NCBI GenBank assembly: GCA_947372745.1
Contig: CANBUY010000011.1
Coordinates: forward strand, 1 to 58,409
DNA length: 58,409 bases
Direction of reading: 5' to 3'
Source: Comamonadaceae bacterium
Lineage (GTDB): Bacteria; Pseudomonadota; Gammaproteobacteria; Burkholderiales; Burkholderiaceae_C
The notes beneath the pieces are model-generated. The model saw only the letters and a list, made by a program, of their open reading frames with translations, was not told the DNA's origin and ran no database searches. Position 1 is the first letter of the stretch, and every line of letters starts with the position of its first letter. Shown here piece by piece: positions 1-7,847 of this stretch. The position numbers and the translations under genes were made by a program.

Positions 1-1663
1 GCAGCAGCAGGGCGCTGGCGCCGTCAACCCCGGTTTGCTGGCCCAGTACCCACAGCAACCACACCACAGTAGCAAACATCGGGAAAGCCATGGCGCGACG
101 AAACGTGTCCATCCAAGCGCCGGGTCGAGGCAGCCAGCGCGCCACTGCCGGGATAAAGCTGGCTGCCAAATAGGGCAAGGCCATGCCCACACCAATCGCG
201 GCAAAAATCAGCAAAGCCTGGGCAGCGGGCAGACCCAAAGCCAGACCTAACGATGCGCCCATGAAGGGGGCGGTACAAGGAGAGGCAATGGCTACAGCCA
301 GCACGCCTGATAAAAACGCGTTCACGCTCGGGTTTTTGGCCTCCAGTGTGGCCACGCGGCTGGGTAAAAATTGGCCAAACTCAAACAAGCCCGCCAAGTT
401 CAAGCCCATCACCGTGAACAGCACCGCCAAAGCCGCCACCACCGCAGGCGCTTGCAGTTGAAAGCCCCAGCCCAGCTGCTCGCCCGCGCTGCGCAGGCCC
501 AGCATGAGCGCGCCTAAAGCGACAAACGACAGCACCACGCCCGCGCTGTAGGCTACACCGCTGACCCGGTGCCCGCGCCGGTCGTTGGCGTGGCGCGTAA
601 AACTCATCACCTTGATGGCCAGCACCGGAAACACGCAAGGCATCAGGTTCAAAATAAGGCCGCCCAAGAGCGCGCCTATCAAGGCTGCCCACAAACTCAA
701 GGAGGTCGCGGGGCTGATCGTTTGCGCGTTGGCGGCGTTGGCTTGCAGCGCCGCCGCCAAAGCGGGCGACACGGTGGCCGCCTCGGCCTTGGCAGGCCAT
801 TGGCCACTCACCGTGGCGTTGGCTAAAAAGCCTTGTTGCTTGCCCGCGAGGTCGGCCACCAGCAACAAAGGCATCAGCGCCGGGCTGCTGCTGCGGTCGG
901 CCGACAAGGGCACTTGCGCCGTCCACACCTTGCCTGTCCAGTTTTGCGTCCAGGCACCTGCCGTTTGAATGACCTCGGGGGTCTCGGGGAACAAGGCCAG
1001 TGTTTGGCCTTGCAGGGCCGTGGGCAGATTGGCCACGGATAGTTTGAGGGATTGGCCTTCAATCGTCACCGTGCTTTGGCCTGTCAAAACGGCGGGTTGA
1101 GCCAAGCGGTTGGCTTCAAAAGCGGCGCCATTCATGGCGGTGGAGCCTTGCACTGGCAAACGCAGCGCAAATTCGCCTTCCTCGGGAATGCACTCTTTGC
1201 GGCACACCAGCCAGCTCGCCTTGAGCTTGATCTCCAGGTCTTTGTTGAGCAGCGAGGGCTTGAATGCGGGCGTGATCGTCAACGGCACCGCCAGCAACAC
1301 CGTGCCTTCAAACCCGTAGTTGGCCAGGTTGCCAATGGGAATCTTTTTGGGCAGCGGCCAGTTAATATCGCCAGCCGTGACGCCCGTGGGCAAGGTCCAG
1401 GCAAGGGATGTGGGCAGGCCTGAGTCGCCCGAGTTTTTCCAGTAGGTGTGCCAATCGGGCGCGTGCGTGAGCTGCAAACCCACCCACACCGCCTTGCCCG
1501 CGTCCGCGCCTTGCGGCGCGTGCGCCATCAACTCGGCACGCACTTGGGGGCTGGTGACGATGGTTTTTAAGGTATTTTGGGCTGCGACGTCCAAAGGGTA
1601 AGCTTGACCAGCTATTAAAATAATAGCGCCTATCAGACTGGTTTTGAGTTTTGAGAGCGTCAC
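1..1663 (-). CDS. DsbD/ScsB-family thiol-disulfide interchange membrane protein (3' end outside window)
   Basis: Moves reducing power across the inner membrane to periplasmic thiol proteins. I translated 554 uninterrupted codons from a GTG at 1663 to the window edge. Residues 1-25 look like a signal peptide. Residues about 30-300 form a periplasmic domain of the ScsB/DsbD N-terminal type, with a CRKEC cysteine pair at 154 and 158. The membrane domain starts near 325 and carries the two conserved half-motifs, NLMPCVFP (Cys343) and SPCTAPF (Cys463), which place the membrane redox pair. The C-terminal thioredoxin-like part is expected beyond position 1 and cannot be checked. Family assignment is firm; whether it acts as DsbD (cytochrome c maturation, DsbC recycling) or ScsB (copper stress) is open. 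Confidence 0.88.
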   Translation of the reverse strand, partial: MTLSKLKTSLIGAIILIAGQAYPLDVAAQNTLKTIVTSPQVRAELMAHAPQGADAGKAVWVGLQLTHAPDWHTYWKNSGDSGLPTSLAWTLPTGVTAGDINWPLPKKIPIGNLANYGFEGTVLLAVPLTITPAFKPSLLNKDLEIKLKASWLVCRKECIPEEGEFALRLPVQGSTAMNGAAFEANRLAQPAVLTGQSTVTIEGQSLKLSVANLPTALQGQTLALFPETPEVIQTAGAWTQNWTGKVWTAQVPLSADRSSSPALMPLLLVADLAGKQQGFLANATVSGQWPAKAEAATVSPALAAALQANAANAQTISPATSLSLWAALIGALLGGLILNLMPCVFPVLAIKVMSFTRHANDRRGHRVSGVAYSAGVVLSFVALGALMLGLRSAGEQLGWGFQLQAPAVVAALAVLFTVMGLNLAGLFEFGQFLPSRVATLEAKNPSVNAFLSGVLAVAIASPCTAPFMGASLGLALGLPAAQALLIFAAIGVGMALPYLAASFIPAVARWLPRPGAWMDTFRRAMAFPMFATVVWLLWVLGQQTGVDGASALLL

Positions 1664-1690
1664 TGAGAGCCTTTTTCTATGTCGTTGCAA

Positions 1691-1845
1691 TTTCTTTTCC
1701 CCGTCACTGCGAGCGAAGCGCGGCAGTCCATATCTTTTCCCCGTCACTGCGAGCGTAGCGCGGCAGTCCACCGCTGCGTTGCGTCGGCTTTGGTTGGTGG
1801 TTGTTGCTCCGCAACATGGACTGCCGCGCTGCGCTCGCAGTGACG
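1691..1845. repeat. REP-like element: two tandem units and one inverted copy
   Basis: The unit CGTCACTGCGAGCG[A/T]AGCG followed by CGGCAGTCCA occurs at about 1701-1730 and 1741-1770, exactly 40 bases apart, each preceded by CTTTTCC. An inverted copy sits at 1817-1845, so the block can fold into a long hairpin. It is typical of intergenic REP elements of the GCGAGCGAAGCG type. It overlaps the last codons of the DUF167 reading frame. A diverged copy lies at 9097-9128. Confidence 0.75.
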
Positions 1846-2184
1846 AGGGAGGGGTGCGTCAAACAGCGATTCTTGCGCAAACACCGCCGGGAGTTTTTTT
1901 GGGGCCTTGATGCGCAGTTGTTTATTCACGTTTTCACGGCCAAACACCACCTCAATATCCGCCACCGCCACGCCAAACAAGGGCGCCAAAAACCGCACCA
2001 TGTGGTCGGTCGCCTTGCCCGCCACCGGAGCGGCAGTCACGCTGATTTTGAGCTGAGTGCCCTTGGGCTTGCCAATGGCGTCCTTGCTGGAGCTGGGTTT
2101 GCCCAGAATATTGACCACCAAGACGTCGCCCTCCCACGCAAAAAACGAGTCGCCCGTGGCGTTTTTGATTTGGCCGCGGCTCAT
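1744..2184 (-). CDS. DUF167 (YggU) family protein with REP-encoded tail
   Basis: Small protein of unknown function. Residues about 13-100 match the YggU/DUF167 pattern: FAWEGDVLVVNI, then LKISVTAAPVAGKATDHMVRFLA split over the central strand-helix, and a closing VNKQLRIKAP. The frame is open upstream to 2307, but the ATG at 2184 puts the family domain at the start and lies 40 bases after the Fic stop, so that start was chosen. The last 35 or so residues (HCERSAAVH onward) are translated from REP-like repeat DNA and are not family sequence, so the original stop was probably lost when the repeat arrived. It likely shares a transcript with the Fic gene. Confidence 0.7.
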   Translation of the reverse strand: MSRGQIKNATGDSFFAWEGDVLVVNILGKPSSSKDAIGKPKGTQLKISVTAAPVAGKATDHMVRFLAPLFGVAVADIEVVFGRENVNKQLRIKAPKKLPAVFAQESLFDAPLPRHCERSAAVHVAEQQPPTKADATQRWTAALRSQ

Positions 2185-2224
2185 GGGGCAGGGCGGCTGT
2201 GATTGAAGTGTGTTTTCATGGCGT

Positions 2225-3421
2225 TCATGGCAAGTTTGCACTATCGGCTTCGGCCTCTGGCCAAAGTTGGGGAAAAAGAAAACGCAAAGTATGCTGTGGC
2301 AAACCAAAGCGCACCTTGCCTTGTGGCGTGTCCGACACCAGCAGCCCTCGCTTAATCAGCGCCCCCAGTGCATCGGTGGCATTGCGCTCACCTAAGCCCA
2401 GCATGTTCTTGAAGTCGCCTCGGGCCATCTCTTCGCCGCTTAAAAACAGGTAGTGCAGCCCCCGTAGTGAGGTTTGACGGACACCAGATTTCAAGACACG
2501 TTCTTCAAAAACGAGGCAGGCTTCAAGACGAGATTTGAGCGTTTCAAAGTCCAGCATACTGGTCATGAAGTTGATCTGATCCAGGCAAACATCGAACACA
2601 AAGTCAACCCAGGCCAGCAAAGCCTGCTCGCTCAAGTTGCCACGCCCGTCCAGCGCGCCCCGGCGCAGGCTGTCGGCATCCGCCAGCAAGGCGTAATAGC
2701 GGTCGGCACGGCGGGCAAAACCGCGCAACGGCGACCACAAGCCCCCGGTGTAGCCCATCGCGTTTAGCCAAATGTGGGTGTGCAGTCGCATCACCCGGCC
2801 ATTGCCATCCACAAAGGGGTGAATCCAACCCAGGCGTTGATGCGCGGCCGCTATGGCCACCAAGGCGGCTTCGCCCCGGCGCACATGGGCATATTCACTG
2901 GCCCAGCGCCCAAGAAATTCGGGCGCGCTGGCATGGGTGGGGGCCACATGCTGACCCACCTCAACGTCACGCGCTCGCCAGGCGCCGGGCACGATAGCCT
3001 CGTTTTCAAGCGTGAACAGGTCAGAGGCAGGAAGTTGACCAAACAGGGTTTGGTGAATGTCTTGCACCGCGCTGGCTGAGTACAAAGATTGCGCACCGTC
3101 AGGCCCTTGGTAGCGCGTCTCCAGTTTTATTTCGGCCTCAATATGCGCCACGGCTAGGCGCTGCTTGGCGGCCAGCAGGGCGTCTTGCGAGAAGTTTTGT
3201 CGCAACGCCTGCTCAATCTCATGTGGGCGCGTGTGCTGCCCCTCAATGCGGTTGGTGTAATACGAATTCATGCTGCGCAAAAGACTGCGCAACTCGGGTG
3301 GCACCCGAGTGCCTGCCAAGGTGGTGGCCAGTCGGGACAGGTCGTGCGCCTTGCTCAGCAGCGGTTCAAGCCGCGCTTCACTGGGCATTAAGGGTTCAAA
3401 TTGGTGGATTTGCGAATACAT
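2225..3421 (-). CDS. Fic-domain protein (probable AMPylase)
   Basis: Fic enzymes usually transfer AMP from ATP to a Ser, Thr or Tyr of a target protein. The 398-residue product has a complete catalytic motif HPFVDGNGRVMR at 201-212 (His201). An inhibitory-helix motif TNRIEG at 56-61 fits the [ST]xxxE[GN] pattern of self-inhibited class II Fic proteins. An N-terminal helical Fic_N-like region precedes the core, and the C-terminal part (about 290-398) looks like a winged-helix domain. Class II Fic proteins carry their own inhibitor, so no separate antitoxin is needed. DUF167 follows on the same strand. A perfect AT-rich inverted repeat lies just upstream of the start. Target and physiological role cannot be read from sequence. 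Confidence 0.9.
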   Translation of the reverse strand: MYSQIHQFEPLMPSEARLEPLLSKAHDLSRLATTLAGTRVPPELRSLLRSMNSYYTNRIEGQHTRPHEIEQALRQNFSQDALLAAKQRLAVAHIEAEIKLETRYQGPDGAQSLYSASAVQDIHQTLFGQLPASDLFTLENEAIVPGAWRARDVEVGQHVAPTHASAPEFLGRWASEYAHVRRGEAALVAIAAAHQRLGWIHPFVDGNGRVMRLHTHIWLNAMGYTGGLWSPLRGFARRADRYYALLADADSLRRGALDGRGNLSEQALLAWVDFVFDVCLDQINFMTSMLDFETLKSRLEACLVFEERVLKSGVRQTSLRGLHYLFLSGEEMARGDFKNMLGLGERNATDALGALIKRGLLVSDTPQGKVRFGLPQHTLRFLFPQLWPEAEADSANLP

Positions 3422-3439
3422 GGGGTCTATTTTGCCAAC

Positions 3440-3459
3440 TTATTTATATTTGTAAATAA
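3440..3459. promoter_or_regulatory. AT-rich inverted repeat upstream of the Fic gene
   Basis: TTATTTA and TAAATAA form perfect 7-base arms around a 6-base loop, 18 bases before the Fic start codon in the divergent Fic / radical SAM region. A 12-base direct repeat TATTTTGCCAAC occurs beside it at 3428-3439 and again at 3495-3506. Placement suggests an operator, possibly for autoregulation through the winged-helix-like end of the Fic protein. This is inference. Confidence 0.4.
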
Positions 3460-3606
3460 TTGATTTGTATGGTTTAAGTGTTAATTCTGCCATGTATTTT
3501 GCCAACATTAATACCGAGTTCTGCGGCCACACCCTTGGCTGAGCGTCCAATGTCCATGGAGGCGTTGAGGCCAGCGCGGGTGGCGCAAGGAATTGATAAT
3601 ACTGGC

Positions 3607-5217
3607 ATGCCCCACGCCTTAATCACCGCCGCTGCCCAGCCCACCATCCTCCTGGCCACCCTCAACGCCAAATACATTCACGCCTCCATGGGTCTGCGCT
3701 ACCTGCTGGCCAATATGGGTGATTTGAAGCCCTGCACCCAGTTGCGCGAGTTCACCATTGCCCGCAAACCGCAAGAGGTGGTGACCGAGCTGCTGGCCGC
3801 GCTCGGGGCGCCTGCGCCCGGTGCGGTGCAAATCATCGGTTTTGGCGTGTACATCTGGAACGTCACCCAAACCTGCGAGGTACTTCGCTTGCTTAAAGCC
3901 ATGCGGCCCGACATCAAGGTCATTTTGGGCGGCCCCGAGGTTAGCCACGAGGTGGACGAGCAAGACATCGTGCGCCTGGCCGACTTTGTGATCACCGGCT
4001 GGGGCGATGTCAGCTTTGCCAAGCTGTGCCGCGCGCTCTTACACGGCCCCCAGCCTTTGATGAAAGTGATCGCTGGCGAGCAACCGCCGCTCGACACCCT
4101 CACCCTGCCGTACGCCGAGTACACCGATGCCGACCTGGCCCACCGCCTGCTGTACGTGGAGGCCTCACGCGGCTGCCCCTTCAAGTGCGAGTTTTGCCTG
4201 AGCTCTCTGGACAAAACCGCCTGGGCCTTTGACCTGGATAACTTTTTGGCCGAGATGCAGGGCTTGTACCTGCGCGGCGCCCGCAACTTCAAGTTTGTGG
4301 ACCGTACCTTTAATCTCAAAATCGACGCATCCATTCAGATATTGCAGTTTTTTCTGGACCGTCTGCCCCCGCACGGAGAGGCGGGTGATGCTGACCCGGC
4401 GGGCGCCTTGTTTGTTCACTTTGAGGTCATCCCCGACCAGTTGCCCGACCGCCTGAAAGCCATGATTGCCCGCTTTCCCCCCGGCGTGTTGCAGTTTGAG
4501 GTGGGTATTCAAAGCTTTAACGTGGACGTGCAGCAGCGCATCTCAAGAAAGCAAGACAACGAAAAAACCGCCGCCAACCTCAAATGGCTGGTCAACGAGT
4601 CCAACGCGCACCTTCACACTGACCTCATTTTTGGCCTACCGGGTGAAACGCTGGAGAGCTTTGCAAAAGGCTTTGACCAGCTTTACGCCCTGCGCCCGCA
4701 TGAGATTCAGCTGGGCATTTTGAAACGCCTGCGTGGCACGCCCATTGCCCGCCACACCGAGGAATACGGCATGGTGTACGAGGCCCACCCGCCCTACACC
4801 GTGCTGCAAACCAAGGCCATAGATGCGCCCACGATGCAACGTTTCACCCGCTTTGCCCGCTATTGGGACCTGGTTGCCAACTCCGGGCGTTTCAAGCAAA
4901 CCTATTTAATCTTGCTGGAGGAGGGCGTGGCCTCGCCGTTCAATGCGTTTCTGGATTTTGCCGACTGGCTCTGGCTTACCCAGCAAAAAACCAGCGGTTT
5001 AACGCCTGAAATTTTGGTTGATGCGCTGTTTGACTACCTGCACAAGGTTCGCAACCTGCCCCACGCCACTGTGCAAACAGCCTTGCTGGGCGACTACATC
5101 GCCAGCGGCGCCCGCGCCAACCCGCAGTCGCTCAAAGGCCTGTTGCCCAAGCAGCAAGCCCCTGAACAATCCCCTAAAACCTTGGCCCAGCGTCAAGAGC
5201 GGCATCAGCCGGCTTAA
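3607..5217 (+). CDS. B12-binding-type radical SAM protein (DUF4080-like)
   Basis: Predicted radical S-adenosylmethionine enzyme of unknown substrate. From the ATG at 3607 it has 536 residues. Residues about 10-140 resemble a cobalamin-binding Rossmann domain (TILLATLNAKYIHASMG at the start, VILGGPEVSHE near 105). The iron-sulfur motif CPFKCEFC gives Cys190, Cys194 and Cys197, followed by a TIM-barrel region (FVDRTFNLK, LQFEVGIQSFN, DLIFGLPGET). The C-terminal part resembles DUF4080. The frame is open upstream to 3478, but those codons lack family sequence. The B12-binding DxHxxG motif is not obvious, so cobalamin binding is uncertain. It stands alone between the Fic gene and yjdM. Confidence 0.85.
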   Translation: MPHALITAAAQPTILLATLNAKYIHASMGLRYLLANMGDLKPCTQLREFTIARKPQEVVTELLAALGAPAPGAVQIIGFGVYIWNVTQTCEVLRLLKAMRPDIKVILGGPEVSHEVDEQDIVRLADFVITGWGDVSFAKLCRALLHGPQPLMKVIAGEQPPLDTLTLPYAEYTDADLAHRLLYVEASRGCPFKCEFCLSSLDKTAWAFDLDNFLAEMQGLYLRGARNFKFVDRTFNLKIDASIQILQFFLDRLPPHGEAGDADPAGALFVHFEVIPDQLPDRLKAMIARFPPGVLQFEVGIQSFNVDVQQRISRKQDNEKTAANLKWLVNESNAHLHTDLIFGLPGETLESFAKGFDQLYALRPHEIQLGILKRLRGTPIARHTEEYGMVYEAHPPYTVLQTKAIDAPTMQRFTRFARYWDLVANSGRFKQTYLILLEEGVASPFNAFLDFADWLWLTQQKTSGLTPEILVDALFDYLHKVRNLPHATVQTALLGDYIASGARANPQSLKGLLPKQQAPEQSPKTLAQRQERHQPA

Positions 5218-5256
5218 GCCGGTTGGCCCTCTCAACGAATAGTCGAAAATACCCCC

Positions 5257-5595
5257 ATGCAAAATTTACCCTCCTGCCCCCAGTGCACACTGGAAAATAC
5301 CTACCTTGACGGCGACAACTACATCTGCCCCGACTGCACCTACGAGTGGCCGGCCACCGCCGCTGCCGAGGCAGACGAGGGCAGCAAAGTCATCATGGAT
5401 TCCAATGGCAACGTGCTGGTCGATGGCGACGCCGTCATTTTGATCAAAGACCTGAAGGTCAAGGGCTCGTCGACCGTGCTCAAAAAAGGCACCAAAGTCA
5501 AAAGCATCCGTTTGGTCGATGGTGACCACGAAGTGGACTGCAAGATGGACGGCGGCAGCTTCATGCTCAAGGCGGAGTTTTTGAAGAAGGCGTGA
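5257..5595 (+). CDS. yjdM: YjdM (PhnA-type) zinc-ribbon protein
   Basis: Small cytosolic protein of 112 residues, formerly annotated as PhnA or alkylphosphonate utilisation protein, though a role in phosphonate use is not established. The N-terminal zinc ribbon has CPQC (7-10) and CPDC (24-27). The C-terminal SH3-like part contains the conserved series [23 protein letters not shown] and [11 protein letters not shown]. Length and order match the family across its whole length. It follows the radical SAM gene by 39 bases on the same strand, so co-transcription is possible. Confidence 0.93.
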   Translation: MQNLPSCPQCTLENTYLDGDNYICPDCTYEWPATAAAEADEGSKVIMDSNGNVLVDGDAVILIKDLKVKGSSTVLKKGTKVKSIRLVDGDHEVDCKMDGGSFMLKAEFLKKA

Positions 5596-5606
5596 TTAGT
5601 ATCCAT

Positions 5607-5712
5607 TAATCTATTCATTATGGTTTACTTTAAAAAGGTGGCTTGGTCTATTTACATTGGTAAGTAGCGCGATTAGACTCTGAAATATTTATTCAGTAAT
5701 CTATTCATAATG
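5607..5712. promoter_or_regulatory. Pair of 16-base direct repeats around a candidate promoter of the YjjJ-type kinase gene
   Basis: TAATCTATTCATTATG at 5607-5622 recurs as TAATCTATTCATAATG at 5697-5712, with one mismatch, 90 bases apart. The first copy has an inverted TAAT/ATTA core, and the second covers the start codon of the kinase gene. Between them TTTACA (5651-5656) and TAGACT (5674-5679) are spaced 17 bases apart, which fits a sigma-70 promoter. The arrangement looks like a looping autoregulatory operator, perhaps bound by the N-terminal helix-turn-helix of the kinase itself. No binding data are implied. Confidence 0.45.
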
Positions 5713-7089
5713 CGCCCGAAAAACCAAAAAACGCCCGGCCAGCTTCTCATGCTGCTTCGCCAGCACCCAGGGGCCAAGGCGTCTCAGTTGGCCGAGTGGC
5801 TGCAGATCAGCCAGTCCACCCTGAGTCGCCTGCTGGGCGCAGCAGGCGGTGCTGTTTTGCCCATCGGGGCTGGGCCGCGCCGGCGTTATTTCGGGCAGCG
5901 CCTGCTTCGGGGTTTGCCGGGCAATTTCCCGCTTTATGCGGTCAACCCCGAAGGGCAGGTCAGCCCGCAGGGCGCACTCAAACTCACTGCCCCCGAGGGC
6001 ACCGTGCTGGACGTGGCTGCTCTGGGTTGGCCGGTTGAGGCTGAGTTTGCCGAGGGTGTTTGGCCCGGCTTGCCGTATGTGCTGCAAGACATGCGCCCGC
6101 AAGGTTTTTTGGGCCGCAACTTTGCCCGTCATTGGGCGCCAGATTTGGGCGTCTCGCCCAACCCCACTGAGTGGCATGACGACGACGTGCTCCACCTCTT
6201 GACGCAGCGCGGCAGCGACACAACGGGCAATTTGATTGTGGGCGACGTCGCCTTGCAGCGCTGGCTGCAAGCCAAAGCCGAGCCATTGGCCGTGATTGAA
6301 GAGGCGCAAACCGAGCAGGCCTACGCGCAAAAGGCCGACCAAGCCAGTGCGCTGGGCGCCGTGGGCTCCAGCGCGGCGGGTGAGTTTCCCAAATTTACCG
6401 CCTTGCGGGCCTTGGCAGGCAGCTTGACGCCCCATGTGATTGTCAAATTTTCAGGGGCAGAGGCCTCGGGCGCGGTGCAACGCTGGGCCGATTTATTGGT
6501 CTGCGAACACCTGGCGCTGCAAACCCTGCAAAGGAGCCTAGGCGTGGCCAGCGCCCGCAGCCGTGTTTTGAGCGTAGGCGGCAGAACCCTGCTTGAAGTC
6601 GAGCGCTTTGACCGGCACGGCGATTTTGGCCGCAGCCCCCTGTGCAGCTTGGAAACCCTAGACGCCGCCTTGCTGGGCAAAACCAGCACCGACTGGGGCG
6701 TGTTGGCCGAGATGATGCGGGTGCAAGGCTGGGTCAGCGCCGAGACCGTGCAAACCATTCGCCTCATCTGGCAATTTGGCCAACTCATTGGCAACACTGA
6801 CATGCACAAAGGCAACCTCAGCTTTGTGCCCGGGCGCCCCATGACGGTGGCCCCGGTGTACGACATGCTGCCCATGCTGTACGCGCCCCTTGCCGGCGGC
6901 GAGGTGCCCACCCCGCGCTACCAGCCCGCCCTGCCGCTTCCCCAAAACAGAGACACCTGGCTGCAAGCCTGCACCGCCGCCCAAGCCTTCTGGCAAAGCG
7001 CCAGCACCGATGCCCGCATCAGCCCGGCGTTTGGGCAAGTTTTGCGGGCTAACCTGATTGAGTTGGAACGGGTGCGGGGGATGGCTTGA
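5710..7089 (+). CDS. yjjJ: HipA-family Ser/Thr kinase of the YjjJ type
   Basis: Single-gene relative of the HipA persistence kinase. The 459-residue protein begins with a winged-helix-like DNA-binding region at about 10-60 (LAEWLQISQSTLSRLL) in place of a separate HipB partner. The HipA_C kinase core follows: probable ATP lysine Lys246 in VIVKFSG, VERFDRHG near 298, catalytic GNTDMHKGN with Asp364, and metal-binding VYDMLP with Asp385. This matches the size and layout of E. coli YjjJ. The start ATG lies inside the second of two upstream direct repeats. No adjacent hipB-like gene is present. Kinase targets are unknown. Confidence 0.88.
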   Translation: MRPKNQKTPGQLLMLLRQHPGAKASQLAEWLQISQSTLSRLLGAAGGAVLPIGAGPRRRYFGQRLLRGLPGNFPLYAVNPEGQVSPQGALKLTAPEGTVLDVAALGWPVEAEFAEGVWPGLPYVLQDMRPQGFLGRNFARHWAPDLGVSPNPTEWHDDDVLHLLTQRGSDTTGNLIVGDVALQRWLQAKAEPLAVIEEAQTEQAYAQKADQASALGAVGSSAAGEFPKFTALRALAGSLTPHVIVKFSGAEASGAVQRWADLLVCEHLALQTLQRSLGVASARSRVLSVGGRTLLEVERFDRHGDFGRSPLCSLETLDAALLGKTSTDWGVLAEMMRVQGWVSAETVQTIRLIWQFGQLIGNTDMHKGNLSFVPGRPMTVAPVYDMLPMLYAPLAGGEVPTPRYQPALPLPQNRDTWLQACTAAQAFWQSASTDARISPAFGQVLRANLIELERVRGMA

Positions 7090-7160
7090 AGGATGGTTTG
7101 CGTCTACCTGCGCCTGTCATAGAATGGCAAAGATTGCCATAACCCTTGGAGAGTCGCACC

Positions 7161-7430
7161 ATGTCGCTTAACATTTCTCTACCCGCAGAACTCGAAAACC
7201 GTGTGCGCGATCACGTTGCTTCTGGCATGTATGGCTCGGCCAGTGAGGTCATTCGCGAAGCCTTGCGCCTGTTTGAGGCTTACCAGACGATTCAAGTCGC
7301 AAGCCTTACGTCCTTGAAGTCTGACATTGCGCAAGGGATGGCCGATATTCATGCCGGGCGAGTCGTTGCGCTGGATGTGGCGGCCATCAAGGCGCAAGGT
7401 CGGCCTGTGTTGGCATCCAAAGCCGGATGA
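7161..7430 (+). CDS. parD: ParD-family antitoxin, orphan
   Basis: Antitoxin of the ParD/CopG type, 89 residues. The N-terminal ribbon-helix-helix is visible (MSLNISLPAELENRVRDHV, then SASEVIREALRLFE), which should bind its own promoter. The rest would wrap a ParE toxin. The ATG at 7161 has GGAGAG 11 bases upstream; an upstream in-frame TTG at 7146 is less likely. The stop overlaps an ATGA, as in intact parD-parE pairs, but the toxin that should follow is reduced to a short remnant. The antitoxin is therefore an orphan that may still repress or protect against a ParE encoded elsewhere. Confidence 0.85.
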   Translation: MSLNISLPAELENRVRDHVASGMYGSASEVIREALRLFEAYQTIQVASLTSLKSDIAQGMADIHAGRVVALDVAAIKAQGRPVLASKAG

Positions 7431-7494
7431 GGTGGGCATCACCGTGCTTCGTGTGCTGCACCATGCGAGGGATGTGCGCCAGATTGACTTTTAA
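7427..7494 (+). pseudogene. parE: Remnant of parE toxin (start codon plus C-terminal tail)
   Basis: The ATG at 7427 overlaps the parD stop as ATGA, as expected for a parE start. Two bases later, in another frame, codons 7429-7494 spell EVGITVLRVLHHARDVRQIDF and then stop. The phrase VLRVLHHARD is the usual C-terminal signature of ParE/RelE toxins. The body of the gene, some 80 codons, is missing, so an internal deletion with a frame change explains what is seen. No functional toxin can be made from it. Confidence 0.65.
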
Positions 7495-7511
7495 CGGGGC
7501 CACTAGATCGG

Positions 7512-7826
7512 TTAGGCCGCAATAGCTTTGGCCGGGAATGCACTCTCGCGCAGCACCTGGCACAACTGAATTTTGTATTCAGAATAAAGCGAAGCCCGCC
7601 CCTGCTGCTTGGCCGCCACATGCTCAGGGTGCGTGGCCCAGCCCCGCAAGCCCTCTTCAGAGTCAAACTCCACAATCGTTACCCGCTCGCCATCGGCGGC
7701 CACAAAACCTTTGTGCGACACATAGCCGGGCATCGTCTGCGCCAATTCGCTCATGCGGGCCGCCAGCGGTCCGTAGTCGTCTTGCACATCGGGGTTTAAA
7801 CGGGAGCGGAAAACGGTGACAAACAT
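7512..7826 (-). CDS. Antibiotic biosynthesis monooxygenase (ABM) domain protein
   Basis: Single ABM-fold protein of 104 residues. It starts MFVTVFRSRLNPD and carries MPGYVSHKGFVAADGERVTIVEF and the HPEHVAAKQQGR helix typical of this dimeric alpha-beta barrel family. Members include YgiN-like quinol monooxygenases and heme-degrading enzymes, but most are uncharacterised, so no substrate is proposed. It runs opposite to parD and ahead of higBA on the same strand as higBA, with 21 bases from the HigA stop. Confidence 0.85.
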   Translation of the reverse strand: MFVTVFRSRLNPDVQDDYGPLAARMSELAQTMPGYVSHKGFVAADGERVTIVEFDSEEGLRGWATHPEHVAAKQQGRASLYSEYKIQLCQVLRESAFPAKAIAA

Positions 7827-7847
7827 GGGGAGTCCTTGGGGTGGGGA

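Noticed and set aside
381-926. Long minus-strand frame of 181 codons
   Set aside because: It is a shadow frame of the DsbD/ScsB-type gene, whose frame is continuous from 1663 to the edge and carries the conserved cysteine motifs.
3474-3677. Minus-strand frame ending in a helix-turn-helix-like phrase (RSAKGVAAELGINVGKIH)
   Set aside because: It resembles a recombinase or repressor tail but overlaps the start of the radical SAM gene, has no upstream domain, and the phrase alone is too short to name.
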